DNA of 64,000 nt from Membranipora membranacea (Eukaryota; Bryozoa; Gymnolaemata; Cheilostomatida; Membraniporidae), in the NCBI GenBank assembly GCA_914767715.1, contig OU612068.1, forward strand, positions 10,600,001-10,664,000, written 5' to 3'. The notes below the pieces were generated by a model. That model saw only the letters and a program-made list of their open reading frames with translations. It was not told where the DNA came from and did not search any database. A program made the position numbers and the translations under genes. Below are positions 51,921 through 63,800 of the stretch, piece after piece; the first letter of the stretch is position 1, and each line of letters opens with the position of its first letter.

Positions 51921-52968
51921 TTATATGAGATATAGGGACGTCATTGCGAACCTCAAAACAGAGTTTCAAGGGTTTCTAAGCCAGTAAAGAATTCTGCCCA
52001 ATTATTGGCTAATTTCCCCAGGACCGTACCTATCGATTTCTGTCAATTTCTATCAAAATACCTCGATAGAATACGCATCGTCATAGTGAGCTAATATTTT
52101 ATATGAGATATAGGGACGTCGTTGCGAACCTCAAAACAGAGTTTCAAGCGTTTCTAAGCCAGTAAAGAATTCTGCCCAATCATTCTCTAATTTCCCCAGG
52201 ACCGTACCTATCGATTTTTGTCAATTTCTATCAAAATACCTCGATAGAATACGCATCGTCACTGGGAGCTAATATTTTATATGAGATATAGGGACGTCGT
52301 TGCGAACCTCAAAACAGAGTTTCAAGCGTTTCTAAGCCGGTAAAGAATTCTGCCCAATTATTGGCTAATTTCCCAAGGACCGTACCTATCGATTTTTGTC
52401 AATTTATATCAAAATACCTCGATAGAATACGCATCGTCACAGGGAGCTAATATTTTATATGAGATATAGGGACGTCGTTGCGAACTTCAAAACAGAGTTA
52501 CAAGCGTTTTTAAGCCAGTAAAGAATTCTGCCCAATTATTGGCTAATTCCCCCAGGACCGTACCTATCAAATTTTGTCAATTTCTATCAAAATACCTCGA
52601 TAGAATACGCTTCGTCACAGGGAGCTAATATTTTATATGAGATATAGGGACGTCATTGCGAACCTCAAAACAAAGTTTCAAGCGTTTCTAAGCCAGTAAA
52701 GAATTCTGCCCAATTATTGGCTAATTTCTTCAGGACCGTACCTATCGATTTCTGTCAATTTCTATCAAAATACCTCGATAGAATACGCATCGTCACAGGG
52801 AGCTAATATTTTATATGAGATATAGGGACGTCGTTGCGATCCTCAAAACAGAGTTACAAGCGTTTCTAAGCCAGTAAAGAATTCTGCCCAATTATTGGCT
52901 AATTTCCCCAGGACCGTACCTATCGAATTTTGTCAATTTTTTATCAAAATACCTCGATAGAATACGCA

Positions 52969-55040
52969 TCGTCACAGGGAGCTAATATTTTATATGAGAT
53001 ATAGGGACATCATTGCGAACCTCAAAACAAAGTTTCAAGCCTTCTAAGCCAGTAAAGAATTCTGCCCAATTATTGGCTAATTTCCCCAGGACCGTACCTA
53101 TGGAATTTTGTCAATTTCTATCAAAATACCTCGATAGAATACGCTTCGTCACAGGGAGCTAATATTTTATATGAGATATAGGGACGTCATTGCGAACCTC
53201 AAAACAAAGTTTCAAGCGTTTCTAAGCCAGTAAAGAATTCTGCCCAATTATCTGCTAATTTCCCCAGGACCGTACCTATTGATTTTTGTCAATTTCTATC
53301 AAAATACCTCGATAGAATACGCATCGTCACAGGGAGCTAATATTTTATATGAGATATAGGGACGTCGTTGCGAACCTCAAAACAGAGTTACAAGCGTTTT
53401 TAAGCCAGTAAAAAATTCTGCCCAATTATTGGCTAATTTCCCCAGGACCGTACCTATCGAATTTTGTCAGTCTCTATCAAAATACCTCGATAGAATACGC
53501 TTCGTCACAGGGAGCTAATATTTTATATGAGATATAGGGACGTCGTTGCGAACCTCAAAACAGAGTTTCAAGCGTTTCTAAGCCAGTAAAGAATTCTGCC
53601 CAATTATTGGCTAATTTCCCCAGGACTGTACCTATCGATTATTGTCAATTTCTATCAAAATACCTCGATAGAATACGCATCGTCACAGGGAGCTAATATT
53701 TTATATGAGATATAGGGACGTCATTGCGAACCTCAAAACAGAGTTTCAAGGGTTTCTAAGCCAGTAAAGAATTCTGCCCAATTATTGGCTAATTTCCCCA
53801 GGACCGTACCTATCGATTTCTGTCAATTTCTATCAAAATACCTGGATAGAATACGCATCGTCACAGGGAGCTAATATTTTATATGAGATATAGGGACGCC
53901 GTTGCGAACCTCAAAACAGAGTAACAAGCGTTTCTAAGCCAGTAAAGAGTTCTGCCCAATTATTGACTAATTTCCCCAGGAACGTACCTATCGATTTTTG
54001 TCAATTTCTATCAAAATACCTCGATAGAATACGCATCGTCATAGTGAGCTAATATTTTATATGAGATATAGGGACGTCGTTGCGAACCTCAAAACAGAGT
54101 TTCAAGCGTTTCTAAGCCAGTAAAGAATTCTGCCCAATCATTCTCTAATTTCCCCAGGACCGTACCTATCGATTTTTGTCAATTTCTATCAAAATACCTC
54201 GATAGAATACGCATCGTCACTGGGAGCTAATATTTTATATGAGATATAGGGACGTCGTTGCGAACCTCAAAACAGAGTTTCAAGCGTTTCTAAGCCAGTA
54301 AAGAATTCTGCCCAATTATTGGCTAATTTCCCAAGGACCGTACCTATCGAATTTTGTCAATTTCTATCAAAATACCTCGATAGAATACGCTTCGTCACAG
54401 GGAGCTAATATTTTATATGAGATATAGGGACGTCGTTGCGAACCTCAAAACAGAGTTTCAAGCGTTTCTAAGCCAGTAAAGAGTTCTGCCCAATTATTGG
54501 CTAATTTCCCCAGGACCGTACCTATCGATTATTGTCTATTTCTATCAAAATACCTCGATAGAATACGCATCGTCACAGGGAGCTAATATTTTATATGAGA
54601 TATAGGGACGTCATTGCGAACCTCAAAACAAAGTTTCAAGCGTTTCTAAGCCAGTAAAGAATTCTGCCCAATTATTGGCTAATTTCTTCAGGACCGTACC
54701 TATCGATTTCTGTCAATTTCTATCAAAATACCTCGATAGAATACGCATCGTCACAGGGAGCTAATATTTTATATGAGATATAGGGACGTCGTTGCGAACC
54801 TCAAAACAGAGTTACAAGCGTTTCTAAGCCAGTAAAGAATTCTGCCCAATTATTGGCTAATTTCCCCAGGACCGTACCTATCGAATTTTGTCAATTTCTA
54901 TCAAAATACCTCGATAGAATACGCATCGTCACAGGGAGCTAATATTTTATATGAGATATAGGGACGTCGTTGCGAACCTCAAAACAGAGTTTCAAGCGTT
55001 TCTAAGCCAGTAAAGAATTCTGCCCAATTATTGGCTAATT
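52969..55040 (+). repeat. Partial further copy of the large repeat, cut by the gap
   Basis: Instead of restarting at the left end of the large repeat, the sequence resumes at the 38.04-kb/50.14-kb position: GGGACATCATT and AGCCTTCTAAG (53041) match 38087 and 50188. It continues through the CATTCTCTAA and CACTGGGAGC monomers (54212 versus 52255, 11 monomers minus one base). It runs as ordinary subfamily A up to the last base before the N run. Confidence 0.75.
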
Positions 55041-55540
55041 NNNNNNNNNNNNNNNNNNNNNNNNNNNNNNNNNNNNNNNNNNNNNNNNNNNNNNNNNNNN
55101 NNNNNNNNNNNNNNNNNNNNNNNNNNNNNNNNNNNNNNNNNNNNNNNNNNNNNNNNNNNNNNNNNNNNNNNNNNNNNNNNNNNNNNNNNNNNNNNNNNNN
55201 NNNNNNNNNNNNNNNNNNNNNNNNNNNNNNNNNNNNNNNNNNNNNNNNNNNNNNNNNNNNNNNNNNNNNNNNNNNNNNNNNNNNNNNNNNNNNNNNNNNN
55301 NNNNNNNNNNNNNNNNNNNNNNNNNNNNNNNNNNNNNNNNNNNNNNNNNNNNNNNNNNNNNNNNNNNNNNNNNNNNNNNNNNNNNNNNNNNNNNNNNNNN
55401 NNNNNNNNNNNNNNNNNNNNNNNNNNNNNNNNNNNNNNNNNNNNNNNNNNNNNNNNNNNNNNNNNNNNNNNNNNNNNNNNNNNNNNNNNNNNNNNNNNNN
55501 NNNNNNNNNNNNNNNNNNNNNNNNNNNNNNNNNNNNNNNN
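55041..55540. other. Assembly gap, 500 N
   Basis: Exactly 500 N. The base before it is monomer position 41 and the base after it is position 156, so an uninterrupted array would need 114 + 178n missing bases (114, 292, 470, 648...). 500 does not fit, so the length is a placeholder. The array type changes across it. Confidence 0.95.
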
Positions 55541-56504
55541 CCTCAAAACAGAGTTTCAAGCGTTTCTAAGCCAGTAAAGAATTCTGCCCAATTATTGGCT
55601 AATTTCTTCAGGACCGTACCTATCGATTTTTTGTCAATTTCTATCAAAATACCTCGATAGAATACGCATCGTCACAGGGAGCTAAGATTTTACATGAGAT
55701 ATAGGGACGTCGTTGCGAACCTCAAAACAGAGTTTCAAGCGTTTCTAAGTCAGTAAAGAATTCTGCCGAATTATTGGCTAATTTCCCAAGGACCGTACCT
55801 ATCGGTGTTTGTCAATTTATATCAAAATACCTCGATAGAATACGCATTGTCACAGGGAGCTAATATTTTATATGAGATATAGGGACGTCGTTGCGAACCT
55901 CAAAACAGAGTTTCAAGCGTTTCTAAGCCAGTAAAGAATTCTGCCCAATTATTGGCTAATTTCTTCAGGACCGTACCTATCGATTTTTGTCAATTTCTAT
56001 CAAAATACCTCGCTAGAATACGCATCGTCACAGGGAGCAAAGATTTTACATGAGATATAGGGACGTCGTTGCGAACCTCAAAACAGAGTGTCAAGCGTAT
56101 CCAAGCGAGTAAAGAATTCTGCCCAATTATTGGCTAATTTCCCCAGCACCGTACTTATAGATTTTTGTCAATTTCTATCAAAATACCTCGATAGAATACA
56201 CATCGTCACAGGGAGCTAATATTTTATATGAGACATAGGGACGTCATTGCGAACCTCAAAACAGAGTTTCAAGGGTTTCTAAACCAGTAAAGAATTCTGC
56301 CCAGTTATTGGCTAATTTCCCCAGGACTGTACCTATCGATTTTTGTCAATTTCTATCGAAATACCTCGATAGAATACGCATCGTCACAGGGACCTAATAG
56401 TTTATATGAGATATAGGGACGTCGTTGCGAACCTGAAAACAGAGTTACAAGCGTATCTAAGCCAGTAAATAATTCTGCCCAATTATTGGCTAATTTCCCC
56501 AGGA

Positions 56505-56512
56505 CCGTCCGT
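56505..56512 (+). repeat. 4-bp tandem duplication CCGTCCGT
   Basis: The usual GGACCGTACC reads GGACCGTCCGTACC here, a duplication of CCGT at monomer position 51. The same change at 61834-61841 shows that it predates the duplication of the 30-monomer block. Confidence 0.9.
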
Positions 56513-57567
56513 ACCTATCGATTTTTGTCAATTTGTATCAAAATACCTCGATAGAATACGCATCTTCACAGGGAGCTAAGATTTTACATAAGATATAGGG
56601 ACGTCGTTGCGAACCTCAAAACAGAGTTTCAAGCGTATCTAAGCCAGTAAAGAATTCTGCCCAATTATTGGCTAATTTCCCCAGGACCGTACCTATCGAT
56701 TATTGTCAATTTGTATCAAAATACCTCGATAGAATACGCATCGTCACAGGGAGCTAATATTTTACATGAGATATAGGGACGTCGTTGCGAACCTCAAAAC
56801 AGAGTTTCAAGCATTTCTAAGCCAGTAAAGAATTCTGCCCACTTATTGGCTAATTTCTTCAGGACCGTACCTATCGATTTTTGTCAATTTCTATCAAAAT
56901 ACCTCGATAGAATACGCATCGTCACAGGGAGCTAAGATTTTACATGAGATATAGGGACGTCATTGCGAACCTCAAAACAGAGTTTCAAGGGTTTCTGAAC
57001 CAGTAAAGAATCCTGCCCAATTATTGGCTAATTTCCCCAGGACCGTACCGATCGATTTTTGTCAATTTATATCAAAATACCTCGATAGAATACGCATCGT
57101 CACAGGGAGCTAATATTTTATATGAGATATAGGGACGTCGTTGCGAACCTCAAAACAGAGTTACAAGGGTTTCTAAGCCAGTAAAGAATTCTGCCCAATT
57201 ATTGGCTAATTTCCCCAGGACCGTACCTATCGATGTTTGTCAATTTCTATCAAAATACCTCGATAGAATACGCATCGTCACAGGGAGCTAATATTTCATA
57301 TGAGATATAGGGACGTCGTTGCGAACCTCAAAACAGAGTTTCAAGCGTATCTAAGCCAGTAAAGAATTCTGCCCAATTATTGGCTAATTTCCCCAGGACC
57401 GTACCTATCGATTATTGTCAATCTCTATCAAAATACCTCGATAGAATACGCATCGTCACAGGGAGCTAATATATTTTATGAGATATAGGGACGTCATTGC
57501 GAACCTCAAAACAAAGTTTCAAGCATTTCTAAGCCAGTAAAGAATTCTGCCCAATTATTGGCTAATT

Positions 57568-57569
57568 TC
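57568..57569. other. 14-bp deletion junction in one monomer
   Basis: GGCTAATTTC is followed directly by TATCGAATTTTG; the intervening 14 bases (monomer positions 44-57 or equivalent) are missing. It is the largest length change in the window. I did not find it in a second monomer. Confidence 0.85.
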
Positions 57570-58199
57570 TATCGAATTTTGTCAATTTCTATCAAAATAC
57601 CTCGATAGAATACGCATCGTCACAGGGAGCTAATATTTCATATGAGATATAGGGACGTCGTTGCGAACCTCGAAACAGAGTTACAAGCGTTTCTAAGCCA
57701 GAAAAGAATTCTGCCCAATTATTGGCTAATTTCCCCAGGACCGTACCTATCGAATTTTGTCAATTTCTATCAAAATCCCTCGATAGAATACGCATCGTCA
57801 CAGGGAGCTAATGTTTTATATGAGATATAGGGACGTCGTTGCGAACCTCAAAACAGAGTTTCAAGCGTTTCTAAGTCAGTAAAGAATTCTGCCCAATTAT
57901 TGGCTAATTTCCCAAGGACCGTACTATCGATTTTTGTCAATTTCTATCAAAATACCTCGATAGAATACGCATTGTCACAGGGAGCTAATATTTTATATGA
58001 GATATAGGGTCGTCGTTGCGAACCTCAAAACAGATTTTCAAGCGTTTCTAAGCCAGTAAAGAATTCTGCCCAATTATTGGCTAATTTCCCCAGGACCGTA
58101 CCTATCGATTATTGTCAATTTGTATCAAAATACCTCGATAGAATACGCATCGTCACAGGGAGCTAATATTTTACATGAGATATAGGGACCTCATTGCGA

Positions 58200-59590
58200 A
58201 CCTCAAAACAGAGTTTCCACGGTTTCTAAACCCGTAAAGAATTCTGCCCAGTTAATGGCTAATTTCCCCAGGACCGTACCTATCGATTTTTGTCAATTTC
58301 TATCGAAATACCTCGATAGAATACGCATCGTCACAGGGAGCTAAGATTTTACATGAGATATAGGGACGTCGTTGCGAACTTCAAAACAGAGTTTCAAGCG
58401 TATCTAAGCCAGTAAAGAATTCTGCCCAATTATTGGCTAATTTCCCCAGGACCGTACCGATCGATTTTTGTCAATTTTTATCAAAATACCTCGATAGAAT
58501 ACGCATCGTCACAGGGAGCTAATATTTTATATGAGATATAGGGAAGTTGTTGCGAACCTCAAAACAGAGTTACAAGGGTTTCTAAACCAGTAAAGAATTC
58601 TGCCCAATTATTGGCTAATTTCCCCAGGACCGTACCTATCGATTTTTGTCAATTTCTATCAAAATACCTCGATAGAATACGCATCGTCACAGGGAGCTAA
58701 TAGTTTATATGAGATATGAGGACGTCGTTGCGAACCTCAAAACAGAGTTACAAGCGTTTCTAAGCCAGTAAAGAATTCTGCCCAATTATTGGCTAATTTC
58801 CCCAGGACCGTACTTATCGAATTTTGTCAATATCTATCAAAATACCTTGATAGAATACGAATCGTCACAGGGAGCTAATATTTTATATGAGATATGAGGA
58901 CGTCGTTGCGAACCTCAAAACAGAGTTTCAAGCGTTTCTAAGCCAGTAAAGAATTCTGCCCAATTATTGGCTAATTTCCCCAGGACCGTACCTATCGATT
59001 ATTGTCAATTTCTATCAAAATACCTCGATAGAATACGCATCGTCACAGGGAGCTAATATCTTATATGAGATATAGGGACGTCATTGCGAACCTCAAAACA
59101 AAGTTTCAAGCATTTCTAAGCCAGTAAAGAATTCTGCCCAATTATTGGCTAATTTCTTCAGGACCGTACCTATCGATTTTTGTCAATTTCTATCGAAATA
59201 CCTCGATAGAATACGCATCGTCACACGGAGCTAAGATTTTACATGAGATATAGGGACGTCGTTGCGAACTTCAAAACAGAGTTTCAAGCGTATCTAAGCC
59301 AGTAAAGAATTCTGCCCAATTATTGGCTAATTTCCCCAGGACCGTACCGATCGATTTTTGTCAATTTCTATCAAAATACCTCGATAGAATACGCATCGTC
59401 ACAGGGAGCTAATATTTTATATGAGATATAGGGAAGTTGTTGCGAACCTCAAAACAGAGTTACAAGGGTTTCTAAACCAGTAAAGAATTCTGCCCAATTA
59501 TTGGCTAATTTCCCCAGGACCGTACCTATCGATTTTTGTCAATTTCTATCAAAATACCTCGATAGAATACGCATCGTCACAGGGAGCTAA
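58200..59590 (+). repeat. 5-monomer duplication inside subfamily B
   Basis: TATCGAAATACC at 58301 returns at 59191, and GGGAAGTTGTTGCG at 58541 at 59431, both 890 bases apart (5 monomers). The matched segments are about 58260-58700 and 59150-59590. They end where the left copy has ATATGAGGACG and the right copy ATATAGGGACG. Confidence 0.8.
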
Positions 59591-60870
59591 TAGTTTATAT
59601 GAGATATAGGGACGTCGTTGCGAACCTCAAAACAGAGTTACAAGCGTTTTTAAGCCAGTAAAGAATTCTGCCCAATTATTGGCTAATTTCCCCAGGACCG
59701 TACCTATAGAATTTTGTCAATTTCTATCAAAATACCTCGATAGAATACGCATCGTCACAGGGAGCTAATATTTTATATGAGATATAGGGACGTCATTGCG
59801 AACCTCAAAACAGAGTTTCAAGGGTTTCTAAGCCAGTAAAGAATTCTGCCCAATTATTGGCTAATTTCCCCAGGACCGTACCTATCAAATTTTGTCAATT
59901 TCTATCAAAATACCTCGATAGAATACGCATCGTCACAGGGAGCTAATATTTTATATGAGATATAGGGACGTCGTTGCGAACCTCAAAACAGAGTTTCAAG
60001 CGTTTCTAAGACAGTAAAGAATTCTGCCCAATTATTGGCTAATTTCCCCAGGACCGTACCTATCGATTATTGTCAATTTCTATCAAAATACCTCGATAGA
60101 ATACGCATCGTCACAGGGAGCTAATATTTTATATGAGATATAGGGACGTCACTGCGAACCTCAAAACAAAGTTTCAAGCGTTTCTAAGCCAGTAAAGAAT
60201 TCTGCCCAATTATTGGCTAATTTCTTCAGGACCGTACCTATCGATTTTTGTCAATTTCTATCAAAATACCTCGCTAGAATACGCATCGTCACAGGGAGCT
60301 AAGATTTTACATGAGATATAGGGACGTCGTTGCGAACCTCAAAACAGAGTTTCAAGCGTATCTAAGCCAGTAAAAAATTCTGCCCAATTATTGGCTAATT
60401 TCCCCAGCACCGTACCTATAGATTTTTGTCAATTTCTATCAAAATACCTCGATAGAATACACATCGTCACAGGGAGCTAATATTTTATATGAGACATAGG
60501 GACGTCATTGCGAACCTCAAAACAGAGTTACAAGCGTTTCTAAGCCAGTAAAGAATTCTGCCCAATTATTGGCTAATTTCCCCAGCACCGTACCTATAGA
60601 TTTTTGTCAATTTCTATCAAAATACCTCGATAGAATACGCATCGTCAGAGGGAGCTAATAGTTTATATGAGATATAGGGACGTCGTTGCGAACCTCAAAA
60701 CAGAGTTTCAAGCGTATCTAAGCCAGTGAAGAATTCTGCCCAATTATTGGCTAATTTCCCCAGGACCGTACCGATCGATTTTTGTCAATTTATATCAAAA
60801 TACCTCGATAGAATACGCATCGTCACAGGGAGCTAATATTTCATATGAGATATAGGGACGTCGTTGCGAA

Positions 60871-63800
60871 CCTCAAAACAGAGTTTCAAGCGTTTCTAAG
60901 CCAGTAAAGAATTCTGCCCAATTATTGGCTAATTTCTTCAGGACCGTACCTATCGATTTTTGTCAATTTCTATCAAAATACCTCGATAGAATACGCATCG
61001 TCACAGGGAGCTAAGATTTTACATGAGATATAGGGACGTCGTTGCGAACCTCAAAACAGAGTTTCAAGCGTTTCTAAGTCAGTAAAGAATTCTGCCGAAT
61101 TATTGGCTAATTTCCCAAGGACCGTACCTATCGGTGTTTGTCAATTTATATCAAAATACCTCGATAGAATACGCATTGTCACAGGGAGCTAATATTTTAT
61201 ATGAGATATAGGGACGTCGTTGCGAACCTCAAAACAGAGTTTCAAGCGTTTCTAAGCCAGTAAAGAATTCTGCCCAATTATTGGCTAATTTCTTCAGGAC
61301 CGTACCTATCGATTTTTGTCAATTTCTATCAAAATACCTCGCTAGAATACGCATCGTCACAGGGAGCTAAGATTTTACATGAGATATAGGGACGTCGTTG
61401 CGAACCTCAAAACAGAGTGTCAAGCGTATCCAAGCGAGTAAAGAATTCTGCCCAATTATTGGCTAATTTCCCCAGCACCGTACCTATAGATTTTTGTCAA
61501 TTTCTATCAAAATACCTCGATAGAATACACATCGTCACAGGGAGCTAATATTTTATATGAGACATAGGGACGTCATTGCGAACCTCAAAACAGAGTTTCA
61601 AGGGTTTCTAAACCAGTAAAGAATTCTGCCCAGTTATTGGCTAATTTCCCCAGGACTGTACCTATCGATTTTTGTCAATTTCTATCGAAATACCTCGATA
61701 GAATACGCATCGTCACAGGGACCTAATAGTTTATATGAGATATAGGGACGTCGTTGCGAACCTGAAAACAGAGTTACAAGCGTATCTAAGCCAGTAAATA
61801 ATTCTGCCCAATTATTGGCTAATTTCCCCAGGACCGTCCGTACCTATCGATTTTTGTCAATTTGTATCAAAATACCTCGATAGAATACGCATCTTCACAG
61901 GGAGCTAAGATTTTACATAAGATATAGGGACGTCGTTGCGAACCTCAAAACAGAGTTTCAAGCGTATCTAAGCCAGTAAAGAATTCTGCCCAATTATTGG
62001 CTAATTTCCCCAGGACCGTACCTATCGATTATTGTCAATTTGTATCAAAATACCTCGATAGAATACGCATCGTCACAGGGAGCTAATGTTTTACATGAGA
62101 TATAGGGACGTCGTTGCGAACCTCAAAACAGAGTTTCAAGCATTTCTAAGCCAGTAAAGAATTCTGCCCAATTATTGGCTAATTTCTTCAGGACCGTACC
62201 TATCGATTTTTGTCAATTTCTATCAAAATACCTCGATAGAATACGCATCGTCACAGGGAGCTAAGATTTTACATGAGATATAGGGACGTCATTGCGAACC
62301 TCAAAACAGAGTTTCAAGGGTTTCTGAACCAGTAAAGAATCCTGCCCAATTATTGGCTAATTTCCCCAGGACCGTACCGATCGATTTTTGTCAATTTATA
62401 TCAAAATACCTCGATAGAATACGCATCGTCACAGGGAGCTAATATTTTATATGAGATATAGGGACGTCGTTGCGAACCTCAAAACAGAGTTACAAGGGTT
62501 TCTAAACCAGTAAAGAATTCTGCCCAATTATTGGCTAATTTCCCCAGGACCGTACCTATCGATTTTTGTCAATTTCTATCAAAATACCTCGATAGAATAC
62601 ACATCGTCACAGGGAGCTAATAGTTTATATTAGATATAGGGACGTCGTTGCTAACCTCAAAACAGAGTTTCAAGGGTTTCTAAGCCAGTAAATAATTCTG
62701 CCCAATTATTGGCTAATTTCCCCAGGACCGTACCTATCGATGTTTGTCAATTTCTATCAAAATACCTCGATAGAATACGCATCGTCACAGGGAGCTAATA
62801 TTTCATATGAGATATAGGGACGTCGTTGCGAACCTCAAAACAGAGTTTCAAGCGGATCTAAGCCAGTAAAGAATTCTGCCCAATTATTGGCTAATTTCCC
62901 CAGGACCGTACCTATCGATTATTGTCAATCTCTATCAAAATACCTCGATAGAATACGCATCGTCACAGGGAGCTAAGATTTTACATGAGATATAGGGACG
63001 TCGTTGCGAACCTCAAAACAGAGTTTCAAGCGTATCTAAGCCAGTGAAGAATTCTGCCCAATTATTGGCTAATTTCCCCAGTACCGTACCGATCGATTTT
63101 TGTCAATTTATATCAAAATACCTCGATAGAATACGCATCGTCACAGGGAGCTAATATTTTATATGAGATATAGGGACGTCGTTGCGAACCTCAAAACAGA
63201 GTTACAAGGGTTTTTAAACCAGTAAAGAATTCTGCCCAATTATTGGCTAATTTCCCCAGGACCGTACCTATCGATTTTTGTCAATTTCTATCAAAATACC
63301 TCGATAGAATACGCATCGTCACAGGGAGCTAATAGTTTATATGGGATATAGGGACGTCGTTGCGAACCTCAAAACAGAGTTACAAGCGTTTTTAAGCCAG
63401 TAAAGAATTCTGCCCAATTATTGGCTAATTTCCCCAGGACCGTACCTATCGAATTTTGTCAATTTCTATCAAAATACCTCGATAGAATACGCATCGTCAC
63501 AGGGAGCTAATATTTCATATGAGATATAGGGACGTCGTTGTGAACCTCGAAACAGAGTTGCAAGCGTTTCTAAGCCAGTAAAGAATTCTGCCCAATTATT
63601 GGCTAATTTCCCCAGGACCGTACCTATCGAATTTTGTCAATTTCTATCAAAATACCTCGATAGAATACGCATCGTCACAGGGAGCTAATATTTTATATGA
63701 GATATAGGGACGTCGTTGCGAACCTCAAAACAGAGTTTCAAGCGTTTCTAAGTCAGTAAAGAATTCTGCCCAATTATTGGCTAATTTCCCAAGGACCGTA

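Larger units (their letters stand above)
40863..52968 (+). repeat. Large higher-order repeat, copy 2 (68 monomers, about 12.1 kb)
   Basis: Second tandem copy of 29118-40862. Offset from copy 1 is 11745 up to about 32220/43965, 12100 from 32320/44420, 12101 after copy 1's missing A near 36648, and 12106 after the homopolymer changes at 50764-51920. Shared rare markers include the GAAGGGAGC variant (32326/44426), GGGACTTCATTTCG (34495/46595), TTTACAGGAG (34656/46756), and AGCCTTCTAAG (38085/50186). The exact length arithmetic makes a real or assembled duplication certain; whether it is biological or an assembly duplication cannot be told from the sequence alone. Confidence 0.85.
1..55040 (+). 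repeat. 178-bp satellite array, subfamily A (about 309 monomers)
   Basis: A continuous head-to-tail array of one monomer in a single orientation. The landmark TTCTAAGCCAG recurs at 1, 179, 357, 535 and so on; the last before the gap is at 55000, which is 309 x 178 minus 3 bases from the start. I can account for that net -3 with 17 small length changes. Only one of them (a missing T near 1190) lies in the first 32 kb; the rest lie at 32178-53041. Adjacent monomers differ by a few percent, while monomers one higher-order period apart are nearly identical. No open reading frame, transposon or RNA gene interrupts the array. The family is not one I recognise. The role as centromeric or pericentromeric satellite is inferred from monomer length and organisation only. 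Confidence 0.97.
55541..60870 (+). repeat. Subfamily B higher-order repeat, copy 1 (about 30 monomers)
   Basis: Repeats from 60871 onward. TCGGTGTTTG at 55802 returns at 61131 and the CCGTCCGT duplication at 56505 at 61834, both 5329 bases apart: 30 x 178 minus 11. The -11 is explained by +4 (56505), -14 (57568) and -1 (57925). The match already holds at the first base after the gap, so the left edge is hidden. An extra T is present near 55627, next to the gap. Confidence 0.85.

Noticed and set aside
55028-55660. Open frames of 172-209 codons over the gap on both strands
   Set aside because: They consist almost wholly of N and have no coding content.
57560-57600. Transposon or foreign insertion at the irregular monomer
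   Set aside because: The irregularity is a simple 14-bp deletion; both sides are ordinary monomer sequence.
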